A stretch of DNA of 64,000 nucleotides from Takakia lepidozioides (GCA_030704615.1 CM060732.1:18788001-18852000), one strand, 5' to 3'. Positions 42,698 through 54,739 are shown, counted from the stretch's first letter. Numbers and translations are program-made. The notes: generated by a model from the letters alone, not told the origin.

Positions 42698-45600
42698 ATG
42701 GAAGAAGAGTTGGAAGTAAAAGTCCTGCTTGTTTGAGGAGATGCATCACCAAACAGGCTTGGTTCTGTGTTCACTATGCAAGGTGTCACATACAAATGCA
42801 TCCGAGCAGAAATTATAGGTGATGAGCTTGTCTCAGCAAAATTTCCTTTCCTTTCCATGGGGGGTAGTGTCCTTTCAGCCAAGCAAGAAGAGAGGATGGT
42901 TCTGAAAGGGGATACTGTACACATTAAGATTTCAGACCAAAATGATGGGGACCAAGGATTGAAAAAACCTCTATCTTCCAGTGGTTCTACGATCTTGCAT
43001 GAGGACAGACCAGGCGAGGACCCGACACCAGTGTCTACCAAGATGAGGATGGACCCTGATACACCCTTTGCTGGCGATGGTGGAAATGAAGACCATGCAC
43101 ATGAGCATGCACTTCAGCAAAGATCTGGTAGATTGTGCAGCACGTTGGCTACATCCAACGATATTCAAAAATGGCATAAAGAGATTAGAGCCGTTGAAAG
43201 GAAAATCTCTGCAGAAGGACGATGTGACAAGTTTGAGCTGATGACAAAGGATCAACAAGCAATGTTCCACATATGGTGTGTTGAGTGTGAGGATGTTTAT
43301 GCACGGTCTGGGAAAAACAAACCATATGATGCATGTGCAAACTTTATGAGATCTCATTTGAGGAGTGAGGGGCATTGCATAGCCTATGAGAGGCGTCATG
43401 GGAAGGGTTCATCACAATGTGTCATCAGCCCTGTAAGATGAAGCATTAGACGCAAAGAAGAACAGGGTGAAGGAGGCATTAGAGGAAGTCGCTCGGTTTT
43501 GTGAGGACAATCCTGGAAACAGATTTGAGATTGTGGAAGCCACAATTGGAGACTATTCGCAGTTGGGTTCCATAAGGATTAGGTGCCCACTGGATTCGAA
43601 GTGGCTACTCTTGTTTCCAAGGACAGGTTCTTTGCAATCTTCTTTGACAGAGCATGTGAAAGGAAAAACTCATGTCGATGCAGAGATTTGCCAGAAGGTT
43701 GGAAGTAGTGAAGGACCTTGCAAAAAGAGAGGAAGGCCTCCAAAGCCTATGATTGCCAAAGATGTAAAGCAACGGGATCTAAGCTCTTTCTTGGTCAGTC
43801 AACCTGTGTTGCTGTCCCCACCACTTGACAATCCAATTGTGGCATCAACAATGGGAGCATCCTCGTCACAAACTCCATACGCTTGTGTTGACGCTGCCCA
43901 ACGGGGAGATCTGATCGAGGATTGACAATTACAGCAAAGGTCCCAATGCAACAAAGGAAGAGACAGTTTGTGTTGGGGCCTATGGGATGAATGGTGGGAG
44001 TACAACCAGCAGAGAATAAGTCTGAAACCATTCCTTCAAGATAGCAAGGGAGGAAAGAAGTGGTATGTCGAGCTGTTGACAAATGCAACCATCACTCTAA
44101 ACAATCGAGAGCATAAGATTGTTGGTACGTTTCGGCACGCGGATTGTTTTAGAGTGTCATTGGATGGGGAGCCATTTCCAAACTTGAGATGTTCAGCATG
44201 TTCTTCCATTCCCTTGGAAAATGACTTCAGAATGAGGGTATATAGAGAAAGAGGTGCCATGGAATGTAGAGGGGAGAGAGATACTGGCAAGGGAAGAAGG
44301 TTGTCATATCTTGGAAATGCGGAGATTGTCAAACAAGTTTACAAAAACAGACAGGAGTTGAGGCAGTTGAGGTTCAAATTGTGGGAGGCCAGGACCAAAG
44401 TGGCATCATTGTCTGTGCGATGTAGGAGTTTGAAGGAGTCTGGGATTGAGGCAATTGAAAGAGGAGATGTTCTCAAATTTTGTCGTGATATTGTTGATGC
44501 ACATAGGAGGGGGGATTTTGAAGGAAAAGAAAGTTTGTGGGATTTTCTTGTTGATATGGGCAAGAATATTGACAGGTCTCCACAAGGGAAGAGGTATGGT
44601 ACTAGCACAAAAACAATGTTTGAGACTGTGCAGCTTTGGGGGGGTCCGAGATTGCATCATTTTTTGGCTTCAAATGTGGGGGGTCCTTCTATTGATACTA
44701 CAAGACGGTCTTTGAGGAAAGGTTTGAAGTATAGAGCGGGAGAAACGGATGATATATTTCAGCATGTGGCTGGAATTTACAGAGATGTGATGGAAGATGC
44801 AAATATTCCATTGGGAAGCATCCCAGTGATGGTGGCCGAAGATGAAACTGTTGTGAAGCGATTGGTACATTGAATTGCTAGGGATGACACCCTTCTCGGG
44901 TTTTGTGGGCTTCAAGACAACCATGTATGTATTTCAAATTTTGTGGTGCAAGTGGGAGAAGGGGAATCAGGGTACCAACATATTGTGGAGGCATTCAAAA
45001 ACAATGTGGTTGCCCATTATGCTAGAGTGTTGATAGCAAATCCTCTACATGTACGGTTACCTCGATTGGTATTGGTAATCCAGCTCACTTGCAATAGATT
45101 TGACAACAATTTTGTGAGATCACAATGGGAAGTGGTGAGACAGTTGTGGGACAAATATGCGAGGGACGTGGTTGGGCCTATAATTGGGCATGCTTCAGAC
45201 GGAGATAGTAGGAGGAGAAAAGTGATGTTAGAAGATTATGCCAATGGGGCTGGAAATAGATTTTGCATCCCTTGGGAATGATGGTTGTTTACAGGTCGAG
45301 TGTGCAACGGGGGAGATATATACGGACTCCATGATCAGGACTTCATCCACAATGGGAAAAAATTGGTGAATCCCTTGGACAGTGCATCACGGACTTTGGT
45401 GTTGGGTGATGAGGTTGCTACATTGAATCATGTGTTATTGGTCTACCATTCATTTTCAGTGGACAAGCATGGACTTCGGGAATGTGATATCAAAAGAGAA
45501 GATCGACAGAATTGGGCAGCAGCTCAACGACTGGCATCTCGGAAGGTGCAAGCTTGTTTGAGGGAGTTACAATCAACTGTGAATCATCGAAGAGAGAGGA

Positions 45601-47102
45601 CCAAAGGTACTGAAATTTACCTATACATCATTTCATGCTACATCGACATTTTTTTGTCTCCTCACATGTCATTGTGTGAGAGGGTACAATCTGCTGCGAA
45701 GGTATCATTTTTTTTCAGATTGTGGAAGTTGTGGCTATTCCAGCACGAGGTGTATAATCTGAAATCCTTCTTCATTAGCAGGGAAGCATACTTGGATTTA
45801 CAAATTTCATGCCACTACGTTATCAAATTGTTCAAGGATAAGTTTAATCATGTGCAAGTTCCTTTGAGCCTTGTTGGTTCAGATGTGTGTGAAATATTCT
45901 TCAGCAAAGTGGGAGGTATGTCACGGAATGAGAGGACATATGACGGGTGTGATTTGATTGAGAGTGCGGGAGCATTAACACGCATATCCGAGTTCGAGGC
46001 GAATCCAAAAGGACCCAAGTTCTCAAGAGCTCACAAGAAACAAGAACACATATGGTCTTCTTTGGAGAAGAAGCCAGGTATCCCCCTTGCTGATTTGTCC
46101 GACTTTTCTACTGTCCAATCGGATGATTGCATTGTGGAGGCTTTGAAAACTGGATTTCTAGAAGCGCAACTTTTATGCCATAAACTTGGGATGAAACCAA
46201 ACAAAGCAACAAACTTGGATTGGTGGAATGAGCCATGGACAATTGAGAGACAAATGGAGGTCGAGCTATTCAAAAGCATGGAAGAGGAGGGTGATGATGT
46301 CAATGCCATAGATTCTATTTGTCCTCTTAATGCAGACACACATATTCAAAATGAGGTCGTGGAAGATGAATTGGTGTGCGGGCCTTCGAATTCAATGGAG
46401 GATGTTTTGAGCCAACCTTTGGATGATCATGCGGAAGAGGTACTTGTTCAAAGTGAATTGAGACATACTCTGGATGCTGTCATTGATGAGTTTGAACAAG
46501 AGAAAGATGGATCGAAGGCAGTGGTTCCATTTGTCAAAGTAGACGGGAAGACCATATTCAAAAGCACTTTGGTTAGCCAACTCAATGGCAACCCTACTCT
46601 ATCCAAGGATAGATTGACACAAGTAAGAAGTGCATTGATGTTGTTTTGCCGAGAAAACAAACCAACTACCAGCAACAAAGCCACGAGCTTGGGATTGGGT
46701 TCGGATTGTGCTGTATTTTTTGTTGATGGGGAGACTGCGATCCAAACTACAAACAGGAAAGGTAGACCAGGGAAAACCTGCAGAGGAGTAACCAAAGGCA
46801 CTTGGTATTTGGGCAGGGTTCAAAGAATGCGGAAGAAAATCAATAAGCGGTTTGTAGAATGTAGGGATTCTGTTGATTTATTGGAGCGTCCTTCTCATAT
46901 GGAGATTGGGTTAGCATGGTACCAAAAAATTCAAGGAGGGGTCTATACATACGATTTGACGGATAACATGATGGTTGATTTGGATTCCATTATCGCGTTA
47001 GCATGTTTAAAGTACAATGTCAAGTCAAACACATATGTTCTTGATGCAAATGACCGAAAAGTCTTTGACAACTTTATCAAAGGCAAATATTTTTTTAATT
47101 AA
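42698..47102 (+). pseudogene. Zinc-finger transposase-like gene (RNase H-fold candidate), near-complete but with stops
   Basis: The frame runs from ATG 42698 through a shift near 43430, then stays in one frame to 47102. TGA stops lie at about 42734, 43923, 44871 and 45279. Two BED-like zinc modules come first: WCVECEDVY..FMRSHLRSEGH and IRCPLDSKW..LTEHVKGKTH. A third Cys pair is at LRCSACSSIPL. The central part has MVAEDETVVKRLV, TLLGFCGLQDNH, IGHASDGDSRRRKVM, GLHDQDFIHNGKKLVNPL and VPLSLVGSDVCEIFFSKVGG. The DSRRRK and HDQDFIHNGKK blocks recall DNA-transposon transposases of the P/THAP9-like or a related animal-plant superfamily, but I cannot name the family with certainty. The C-terminal region includes an acidic stretch and KGTWYLGRVQRMRKK. 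The element is probably immobile itself. Several stops fit Trp or Arg codons changed by transitions. Confidence 0.6.
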
Positions 47103-47169
47103 TTTGTTAGATTTTATTATGTTTTAAATGAATAAATTCGATATAATATAAAAACATACATATACATAT

Positions 47170-47400
47170 TGGAGGGTTATTTTTAATGATGAAAAATGAG
47201 AATATACATACAGAAGGGGGTACTTTTCGAAAATTGTAAATTTTTGTATATTTACAGGAGGGGATTTTATAATCTTCAAAAAGTATGTACAGAGGGGGTA
47301 TAAATTATCCAAGGACCCGTATACATGGGGTTTTTTTTATTAGGCGACGAACGCATGTGATACGCACAGTTTATAAAGAGTGCACCCCCCGGGCTCTCCC
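47170..47400. repeat. Subterminal TACAGRRGGGGG repeats and GAGTGCACCCCCCGGG block
   Basis: ACATACAGAAGGGGGTAC, TTTACAGGAGGGGATT, GTACAGAGGGGGTATA and GTATACATGGGGTTT lie within 140 bases after the transposase stop. GAGTGCACCCCCCGGGCT follows at about 47377. Matching words occur at 38480-38612. This probably marks the right end of the transposase element. TTTATAAACC at 47404-47413 could serve as a TATA box. Confidence 0.5.
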
Positions 47401-47519
47401 TCCCTTTATAAACCCTACCTTTTGAGACCAAGCTCTTTTTTCTTGTGCTTGGCAAGACTTTGCTTTGGTTAAGGTAGCAGTGTTGTGGTGCTGGTGGAGA
47501 CCTCCCTGCACGGTTAGGC

Positions 47520-49381
47520 TTGAGGAGAGATGACGACTCTCCCCCAAACAGTAAAAAAGGTCACTTGTGGCTTCGGCCTGATCCACAAAACCCTTCACGT
47601 ATCATGAAACCAGCAGCACCGTATGTTCTCACTCCCGCTGAAATCACGATATTTCTTGATACTTTGGGGGCTATCAAAACTCCTTCGGGATTTGCAGGTG
47701 CATTTCAGAAACACATACACCCGTCTAGGAAACATTTGACGAGTATGAAGTCCCATGATTATCACGTTTTCATGCAACAGATTTTACATGTGTGTATTCG
47801 CCATTGCATGGCTCCAGGCCCACGTGGGGTCATTATGCGTGTGAGTCGCATTTTCCGCCGGATTTGTGCCAAAGTATGGGACCCTAACGAAATAGATTCA
47901 TTGCGTGAGGATGTTACTATAACCTTGTGTCTGTTAGAGAAAGAGTTCCCCCCTTCTTTCTTTGATGTCATCTCGTAGATGAACTAGACACATGTGGTCC
48001 AGTGTCTTCACGGTGGATGTATCCCATGGAGCGTTACATGAAAGATCTCAAGGGATACGTTAGGAATTACGCAAAGCCAGAAGGGAGTATGGCTGCAGGG
48101 TATGTTCTTGATGAGGCCATGGGGTGCATGAGTGAGTATATGCAATCATTTGATGCAACTCAACGGCGGATTTGGGATGAAAATGCGGAGGAAGGGGTTG
48201 AGAACAAGGTCTTGGAAGGTGTCGGCAAAAAGCGGGACATGAGTAGAGCTGAGAGAGATGCAGCACATTTGTATGTGCTGAACAATACCAATGTGATGGT
48301 TCCTTGGGTGTAGTGAGTTCTTCTTTTCATTGCACCTTATTCATATCAAGTTCAAATGCAATTGTGACTGTCACCAGTGTAATAGAACCACCCACAAAGT
48401 CACAAATGTCAATGGTTCATCGTGATGATAACCACTTCTGTAGTAACTGAATGTCTAAGTGAATGACTTTTTGGAAGAACATGTTCATTTACAAGTCATT
48501 CTGCTCACTCATCCAGTGGTTTTCAAAGTATCATTCATGCTAGGTATTTTTTGCAAAGTAATGCAACACTTCATTGCTAACATGTGTCATTCTTGTTGCC
48601 ATTTTGTGACATAAAGTATGCAACAGAGAAGACACAGTTCACTGCAGACAGAGAGGCATGTGCTCGTGAGTGGCGTGCCAATCGTCGACGTCACCGCCGC
48701 CTTCCGGTGCCATACCCTCCCCATTTGTTGGAGTTTCCACCCCTACCGGTATGGATACGCCGTGCAGTCCAGGCCCATGTCTCTGAGCATGGTGTTGAGG
48801 ATACGGATGTAATTCATTTGTCTACTCCCCCCTCATTGAGATCAGCTTCATTTCATGGCAGGAAGGCGTATGAAAATCATTATTGAGTGGATGACACGGA
48901 GAGTCGTCTTCTTGTCTCTTTTGATTCCGGAGTTGCATCCGTCTTCCAGCAACAGAGCAGAAATAGTGTGCGTGATAGAAATCCAGTCATGTCACCATTG
49001 GAGTACGTTGGGGTCATCAAAGAGATCTTCAAATTGGATTATGGACGAGTGCACCCCATTGTATTTCGTTGTGCTTGGGTGAGGGCCAACCTAGTTGGAC
49101 AAAATGCTACAATGAAGCGGGATTTGTATGGTTTTCTACTTGCAAATTTTGGGAGGATGTTACCCGCCAATGATCAGCCGTTCATCTTTCCATCTCAAGT
49201 TGAACAGGTGTTCTTTTCGGATGAGTCCCCAAGTTCGGAGTGGAAGGTAGTCCTTCGGAAGGATCCCAGCCTTGCACACGCATGGCAAACACAAACAAAT
49301 GTGATGTGGTTGGGTTTCACCCTTCGCGCAACAGTTGCTCATAGGTTTCCAAAGCACTCCTACCACACCCATCCTTGGTAA
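47520..49381 (+). pseudogene. CACTA (En/Spm) transposase, C-terminal part (DUF4218 and DUF4216 regions)
   Basis: Block 47520-47978 has MKSHDYHVFMQQILHV, DPNEIDSLREDVTITLCLLE and KEFPPSFFDV. After a small deletion and frame change, HLVDELDTCGP, SSRWMYPMERYMKDLKGYVR and KPEGSMAAGY continue to 48313; these are the DUF4218 landmarks of CACTA TNP2-like proteins. Block 48617-49381 has PLEYVGVIKEIFKLDY, VHPIVFRCAWV and DQPFIFPSQVEQVFF, the DUF4216 region. A TGA at about 48884 (probably Trp) breaks it, and an intron may lie at 48314-48616. The catalytic Transposase_21 domain is absent upstream, so this is a truncated copy joined to unrelated sequence. Confidence 0.8.
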
Positions 49382-49409
49382 ATCCTGCCAACATTATATT
49401 CCACATGAT

Positions 49410-49745
49410 CAAGATCGTTGAGGCACTCTGTGGAAAACCTGGTGAGCATCCATGATGCTCCCACACTTAACATACATGTTGACAAGGGTGTTGAGTAAAA
49501 AAACATTTGGCGTTAATCCACTTTGGATAATGTGAGTGTGCACCTGTTTCCAGCTTCCAGACCTTTCATCTTGATGCACTTAAGCAAGAGACAGACATAC
49601 GTATCTGAATCTGCTGAAATGCCTTGTTGGTTTAAAGTTGTAGAGCCTCTGTTAGTCTGCCTACCTCACAAAGCATCTTCACAAGCCCAACTGAAGAGGC
49701 ATTGTGGACTCCCTCTCTTGATCCTCTTTCAGAAGCTGTGGCATG
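49410..49745 (-). pseudogene. PPR protein remnant
   Basis: On the minus strand: LVKMLCEVGRLTEAL, then GISADSDTYVCLLLKC, IKMKGLEAGNR, and LNTLVNMYVKCGSIMDAH with QVFHRVPQRS. These are consecutive pentatricopeptide repeats of the plant PLS class (organelle RNA-binding and editing factors). At least two frame changes and a stop (49680s and 49530s) make it a pseudogene fragment. Wording such as GLEAGxR.HxHIIQSGL is characteristic of seedless-plant PPR families, from memory. Confidence 0.65.
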
Positions 49746-49789
49746 GTTGAGGTGCCCGATTATATCAACTCTGCCGCTGCAGCTACTAC

Positions 49790-49960
49790 CTTTACTTGAC
49801 CATCTACCCATGCAACAGGTTTCTTGTAGCTATTGATCCACATGGAATCATAGGTAATCTGGAGCTTGAAATCCAGCCCTCTTGGATGAATCTGGACCCA
49901 CACTCTATCCCTGCCCCTTCAGCTATCCATACCTCTGCAAAAATCATGCATGCATCATTG
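49790..49960 (-). repeat. Dispersed repeat, copy 2 (ITYDSMW segment)
   Basis: The minus-strand reading gives QITYDSMW and SYKKPVAWVDGQ, as in the fragment at 42057-42170. On the plus strand it reads CATCTACCCATGCAACAGG.., TGTAGCTATTGATCCACATG.. and CTCTTGGATGAATCTGGACC. Copies at 58.75 and 59.64 kb are in the same orientation. Confidence 0.6.
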
Positions 49961-50400
49961 TCTTGCTGCTAGCAGCTGACAATGACAGCCTAGAATTGTT
50001 CCAGCAAACACCCCAACCCTACTTATCACACTAGTTCAAAGTCACTCCAAACCACCACAGATCCATCCAATGAGCTAACTTACAGAATTCAATATGCATC
50101 TCAGGGCCAAGTCTGATGAGGGGGCAAAACAGGTTGCAACAGGTCAAAGAAGAAGGTGCCCTCACCACATTGTCCTTGACCCATGGAGGATTTGACCGAG
50201 CATCAACCCAAAATGACCTCTTGTGTGTGATGTTTGTGTCTGTAGTCAATGTTGGATTGGTCTGTGAGAACCACCACGGTGCAGCTGAGCAGACACAAAT
50301 TGAAACACGGCCTACTAAGACCAAGCTGACTCTCCCAAGAACCTTGTAAACATCATGAAGAACACCAAATCATGGTACTAACAGGAGCCAAGAGCCCACC
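49961..50400. other. Stretch without recognised gene
   Basis: The frames at 50031-50324 (-) and 50116-50349 (+) overlap each other and neither shows a known motif. The minus frame (SFWVDARSNPPWVKDNVV) could be a remnant of the same multi-copy element as the neighbouring dispersed repeat. Confidence 0.3.
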
Positions 50401-50411
50401 TTTACAGGATG

Positions 50412-51065
50412 GACAAACTTCTTCACATCGTACATTAAGAAAAGCCACACCTTGTGATTGCGGTTGTCCCACCATCGTGAAGGATCTTTATGAGGAACCC
50501 ACACGGTGCTGTATCTGCACCTTGTTTCAGCGGCAGATTTTTTACTCCCACATTTGCTCACGCCACAACGCAGACATTTTGGTTCTGTAGGCACGACATA
50601 ATGACCTGTGTATTTGGCAAGCCCAAGTACGGGATTCAGGGAATGCCGGAGCCTCCGGGCGTCTGGCCTGTTGCACCGGGTTGAAACCTCTCTCAGAATG
50701 AGGCGGATGCTCTATCTGCAGCAGGATGTCGAATGGTGCAACGCACAGACATCCCGACCCACGCATTTCCGGTTTCTCAGATCCAGCCATTGCAGACTGC
50801 TCGGTCCAGTAGAGACGGATTGGACAATTCTGCACATCCCACAATGCGATTCGGAAGAGTGAAGAGACGACACCCTCCCAACAAGTTGAATGAGACTCGG
50901 ATTGCCAATGCTCTTGGGATGGCTTGCACTATTCAGAGCTCCGTGGACGTACCCCCACCCGGCCTTGGGCGTGTGTATCGGATGGCAACGGCCGGCTCGG
51001 CTGTACGCGACGATGTATACACAATTACGATTAGAGTGGAGCCGACTTGCAATTGTACGGACTTC
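50412..51065 (+). pseudogene. MULE SWIM-region remnant, copy 3, truncated by the retroelement
   Basis: LRKATPCDCGCPTIV begins a Cys-rich part. FWFCRHDIMTCVFGKP and PPGVWPVAPG match the FWFCADD..VHGTV and PTVWPVKVG blocks of the copies at 24.8 and 26.6 kb. ALGMACTIQSSVDVPPPGLG, RVYRMATAGSAVRDDVYTIT and CNCTDF match the segment entering the SWIM finger. After CNCTDF (about 51066) the sequence becomes antisense RT of the adjacent retroelement, so the CxH half of the finger is missing. Stops and shifts are present. Confidence 0.6.
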
Positions 51066-51066
51066 T

Positions 51067-51780
51067 CGGATGATGTCATCTATGTAGCACCGAGCAAAGT
51101 CCACCCCTGCTAGAATCCTATCCATGACTCTCTGAAACTCTGCAGGAGCATTCTTAAGCCCAAATGGTAAGAACCGCCATTGATATAGGCAATCCTTGCC
51201 GTGCTCATTGATCCCCCAGAATGCCGTCTTCTGCTTGTCCGCCTCCTTGATTGGCAGCTGGTGATATCCGGATCGTAAATCCAAAGTGCTAAAGGCCTTA
51301 GCATGCCCGATGGCATCAAAGATCTCCTCTGGTGTTGGCATGACATACTTATCGAACTTGGTCTGACGATTTACAGGCCGGTAATCACCGCACATACGTC
51401 TCTCCGTCCAATTGCCATAGACATCCTTCTTGGCTGGCATCACTGTGGCTGAAGCATACTCTCCACCAGAGAGCTCCACCAAACCTGCCTCCCAGAGATT
51501 TTGAGTCCTCATCTGAATCAAAGACCTCTCCATGTCACTGTATCTATAGGGTCTCCGAAAGATTGACGTGTCAGTGGCCACCTCAATACGGATCTCTTCA
51601 CCCTTCAGTGCTCCCAAGTCCTTCAAACTGAAGGCAAAGCAATTCCTGTAAGCCCTCAGGAACCGCCGTATACGTCGTCTCTCTCCTCCGGTGACAATGG
51701 GTCCAATGTCAGGCTCCCAATTGTCCTCCGTAACTGCAACCTTAAGTCCAGTGGGCTTAGAGGTAGAGGACGCGTCCAGT
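51067..51780 (-). pseudogene. Reverse transcriptase of the DNMT-carrying element
   Basis: FRRPYRYSDMERSLIQ, MPAKKDVYGNWTERRMCGDY, RPVNRQTKFDKYVMPTP, FSTLDLRSGYHQLPI, KTAFWG, WRFLPFGLKNAPAEFQRVMD and CYIDDII are the gypsy RT blocks in order, with the YxDD box intact. It begins with FAFSLKDLGALKGEEIRIEV. Coding similarity stops directly after YIDDII. The frame is open from 51626 to the break. Confidence 0.9.
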
Positions 51781-51789
51781 GGTTGCTAT

Positions 51790-52905
51790 GTTGCAACCTC
51801 TTGAGCAGTACTCCCTGCCTGCTCAGTCAATGACAAGGCCTCATCCTGCCCCATCATCTCATCCTTGAGGACCTCCTCAACCCGAGAAGAATCCCCAACC
51901 TCATCCATCACAGCCGCCTTGGCTGCCAACTCCCTCTGAACCTCGAGCACCTCCCACGTGTGCCATGGATGCATGCACCCCGTGGTCCTCACATGCTCGC
52001 CCCCACTCACTGCCTGTACCGTCTCGGTAGGCAGAGAGACCATTGAGGGAAGTGTACTCCGCACTCTGCGTTGCTCAGCCAGAGCCAAGCTGATAATCCA
52101 GGTCAAGCAATTGAGATCCATTGCTTGCCCCAACACTTGACGACGTGATGCCTCAGAAAGAGACGACACCGCCGTGGTACCAGTGGTAAAACCCATTGCC
52201 CGCTCACGCTCATCAGCATTAGGCTCCACTAACTGCTGCAACTGAGCATCCCACAAGAGGCCAGGTCCACTGTGAGATGTGCTGGCCGCTGCACCCCATC
52301 AAATGCACGCTTGAGCAGTGCGGGTGGCATCAAGTTAGTCCACCATAGCCGTGGACGATGAGCCCGTGACCCCACTATAGCTGCATCTAGCAACACTGCT
52401 GACCCAAGCCACGACCGGGCTTGATGCACACTGGCCATCACCCTGGCTCGAGAATCGCCCATCAGTGGCACATTCTCCAAGACGTATGCTGGAGATACAG
52501 CTTGATGAAGCTGCAAGTGGCGCAAAACCCGCACCATCTCCCAAAACAAACTTGACCTCGAGTTTCGCAATCCATTGCCATGCCCGGCTGATGAATGCCC
52601 TTGGCAAAGCCAACCTGCCACTACCAGATCAATGGAGCCAACCCGCTCCAAATCCTGCGCCCCCAGCAACGAAATGTCTGCTGGCAAGGCCTGCTGATAT
52701 CCACGAATTGCAAACACCGACAACAACTCAGGGTACCGCTGCACCAACTGAGCAACATGGCGAAGTGAAACGCGTCGTGCAGTCTTATCCCTTTCCACAT
52801 ACAGGTAACCCCGAACTCGTACACCTGCTTATAACACAGCAGCCAATCCGGTGCTGATCCCGCCAAACAAGTCCAGAAGACAAATGCCTTCATCCAGATA
52901 CTGCC
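51790..52905 (-). pseudogene. C5 cytosine DNA methyltransferase domain (DNMT3/DRM-like) inside a retrotransposon
   Basis: Motif I is LLDLFGGISTG (about 52880). A stop (TAA at 52829) follows LAAVL, then VERDKTARRVS. Motif IV is VVAGWLCQGHSSAG, where the Pro of PCQ is Leu (codon CTT at 52607-52609, one transition from CCT) while the catalytic Cys is kept. Motif VI is YVLENV and motif VIII is GSRAHRPRLWW. After a one-base frame change near 52245, ERERAMGF and LSEASRRQVLGQAMDLN give motifs IX and X. The catalytic region is about 260 residues with a short target-recognition part. The product would methylate cytosine in DNA. This copy should be inactive. It lies between protease and RT in the same sense, hence part of Pol. 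Confidence 0.85.
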
Positions 52906-54717
52906 ACACAATAGGTGTGGTGTCCAATGGAGACAATTGAGGTGGTCTTGGTGCAATCCCCGCACTCTCCTCCTCTCCTGACGGTACAAAAGCCTCCACC
53001 CAGGCTTGTTGCACCCGTCGATCAGCATCCCGCTGCAAATCCTTGCTCGTGCCCCACAATGGAGTCTGAGCAACCATGGTAGGCAACTCCGCCATACCAT
53101 ACATGTCATCCTGCTCTCCCGGAGGTGGTACATCCTCTGAATGAGCATTGCCCTCAAGCAACTTTCTAGGCCAACTTACTGCCGCTGTGAATGCTGCTAG
53201 TGTCGGCATCTTGCCTCGCTGGGCAACCGCAACTCCTCCTATGAACGTCACAGGGAGCTGCACACGCCGGCCCTCCCCTGACTGCCATGCAGGCCTATAG
53301 GAAGCCGACTCCTCCCAAAAATCCAGGGTGAAGCCCATGGGGTACAACACTGCCCCACCAACCAGGACATCGTATGAGACTGCGTCTGTCACAATGGACT
53401 TGGCTCGCATCACTGAGCCATCTGTAGGGTGATCCGGCCGTAGTCTGATAGCCAACTCACGCCGTGTCATGCCCCGAGTCTGCTCCGATCCTCCCAGAGA
53501 CATATGTATCTGGAAAGGACAAGGCTCCATATCCGCCTCAGTGAGGCCCAAGCTTGCAATAGCAGCTCTGCCCAGCATCAATGGCTGAGCTCCCGAGTCC
53601 AACAAGACCCGCAGTGGCCGGTACCTCTTGCCTGCCGGTCCACTCAAACAGAAAATGCCATCCTGGTTGTCTAACATGACAACTCCAGGTGTCACCATGG
53701 CCCGCTCAATGGCTGGCCTAGCTAGCAGCTCCATCAACCTGGCAGCTGCAGCTTGCCATGGCGCCGCCGTGGCAGTCTTGACCCTCAAATCCGAGGATCC
53801 CTCCGGCACTACACCTCCTACTATCTCCGCAGAAGATGAAGTAACCTCCCCACTCTCACAGAGTGTAGCTGCCAGCCTGAACACCTGAGCTGGTTTTACC
53901 CCCAGCGTCGCAATCATGGTAGCTGAGAACAATGGAGCCTGGCACACAGATGTGGCCGCTCCTAGCAGCACACTAGCTGCCGCAGCCTTGGCAACACTAG
54001 GTAGTGGTGCTACCCGTGTAGCTCTCCCCAATGGCATAGTAACCTCCGCCTCGGTAATCGTCGGGCAAGAACTAGGTGCCATGGATGGCGTCGACACTGT
54101 CTCCGCCAATGTGAATGACTGAGGAAGCCTAGCCTGACAGCTTGCCTCCCCACGTTGTGGATCCAACTCCACCTCTGCACCTCGTGGCTCAGGAACTCGT
54201 GCTGCTCCTCGAGTCACGGCTGCAGCAGACTCTACCTGCACTAGTGGTAGTGCTGCTCCACACATGAATCCCATGCCTCCCATATCTCCTCCCTTAGGAG
54301 CAGGAGGTGGACCATCCGGCCTTAGAGCCGGTACCACCTGAGCTGTAGCCATGGCAGCGAGCCTCTGCTCTAGCTGCTGAAGCCGGTTGGCCATGCCTTG
54401 GTCAACACCCTGACCTCCGTGTCCTTGGCCACGTTGAGCTTGCCCTTGGCCTGCACCTCGTGGCTGGCCACCTCGTCCTCTCTGGGCTGCTCCACCTCGC
54501 CCCCGGCCACCATTGTTCCCTTGGAACTGGCCTGGGCGCAACTCAAGATGCAAACCATAACACTGGGCCTCTCCATGCCCGTGCTTGCCACAATGCCCAC
54601 ACTGCAACTGTGCAGGCTGTGCATGTGCCGACCCTTTGCCTCCCTCTGGGCAATCCTTCTTGACATGGGGTCCTCCACATGTCTAGCACACCACCTCCGC
54701 CCGTTGTTGGTCAGCAA
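52906..54717 (-). pseudogene. Gag C-terminus and protease of the DNMT-carrying element
   Basis: Two zinc knuckles open the segment: TCGGPHVKKDC preceded by a Cys and a stop (TAG near 54687), and CGHCGKHGHGEAQC. A Gly/Arg/Gln-rich, RGG-like stretch and an Ala-rich linker of about 280 residues follow. The protease has VLLDSGAQPLMLGRA (D-S-G, about 53605) and later YDVLVGGAVLYPMGFTLDFW and LPVTFIGG. From 54607 the frame is open to the DNMT motif I at 52829. The long linker between knuckle and protease is unusual. Confidence 0.8.
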
Positions 54718-54739
54718 ATGAAGGGAGAGACCCCTGCAT

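Noticed and set aside
53628-54122. Ala/Ser-rich plus-strand frames opposite the protease linker
   Set aside because: They are antisense shadows of the GC-rich gag-protease linker.
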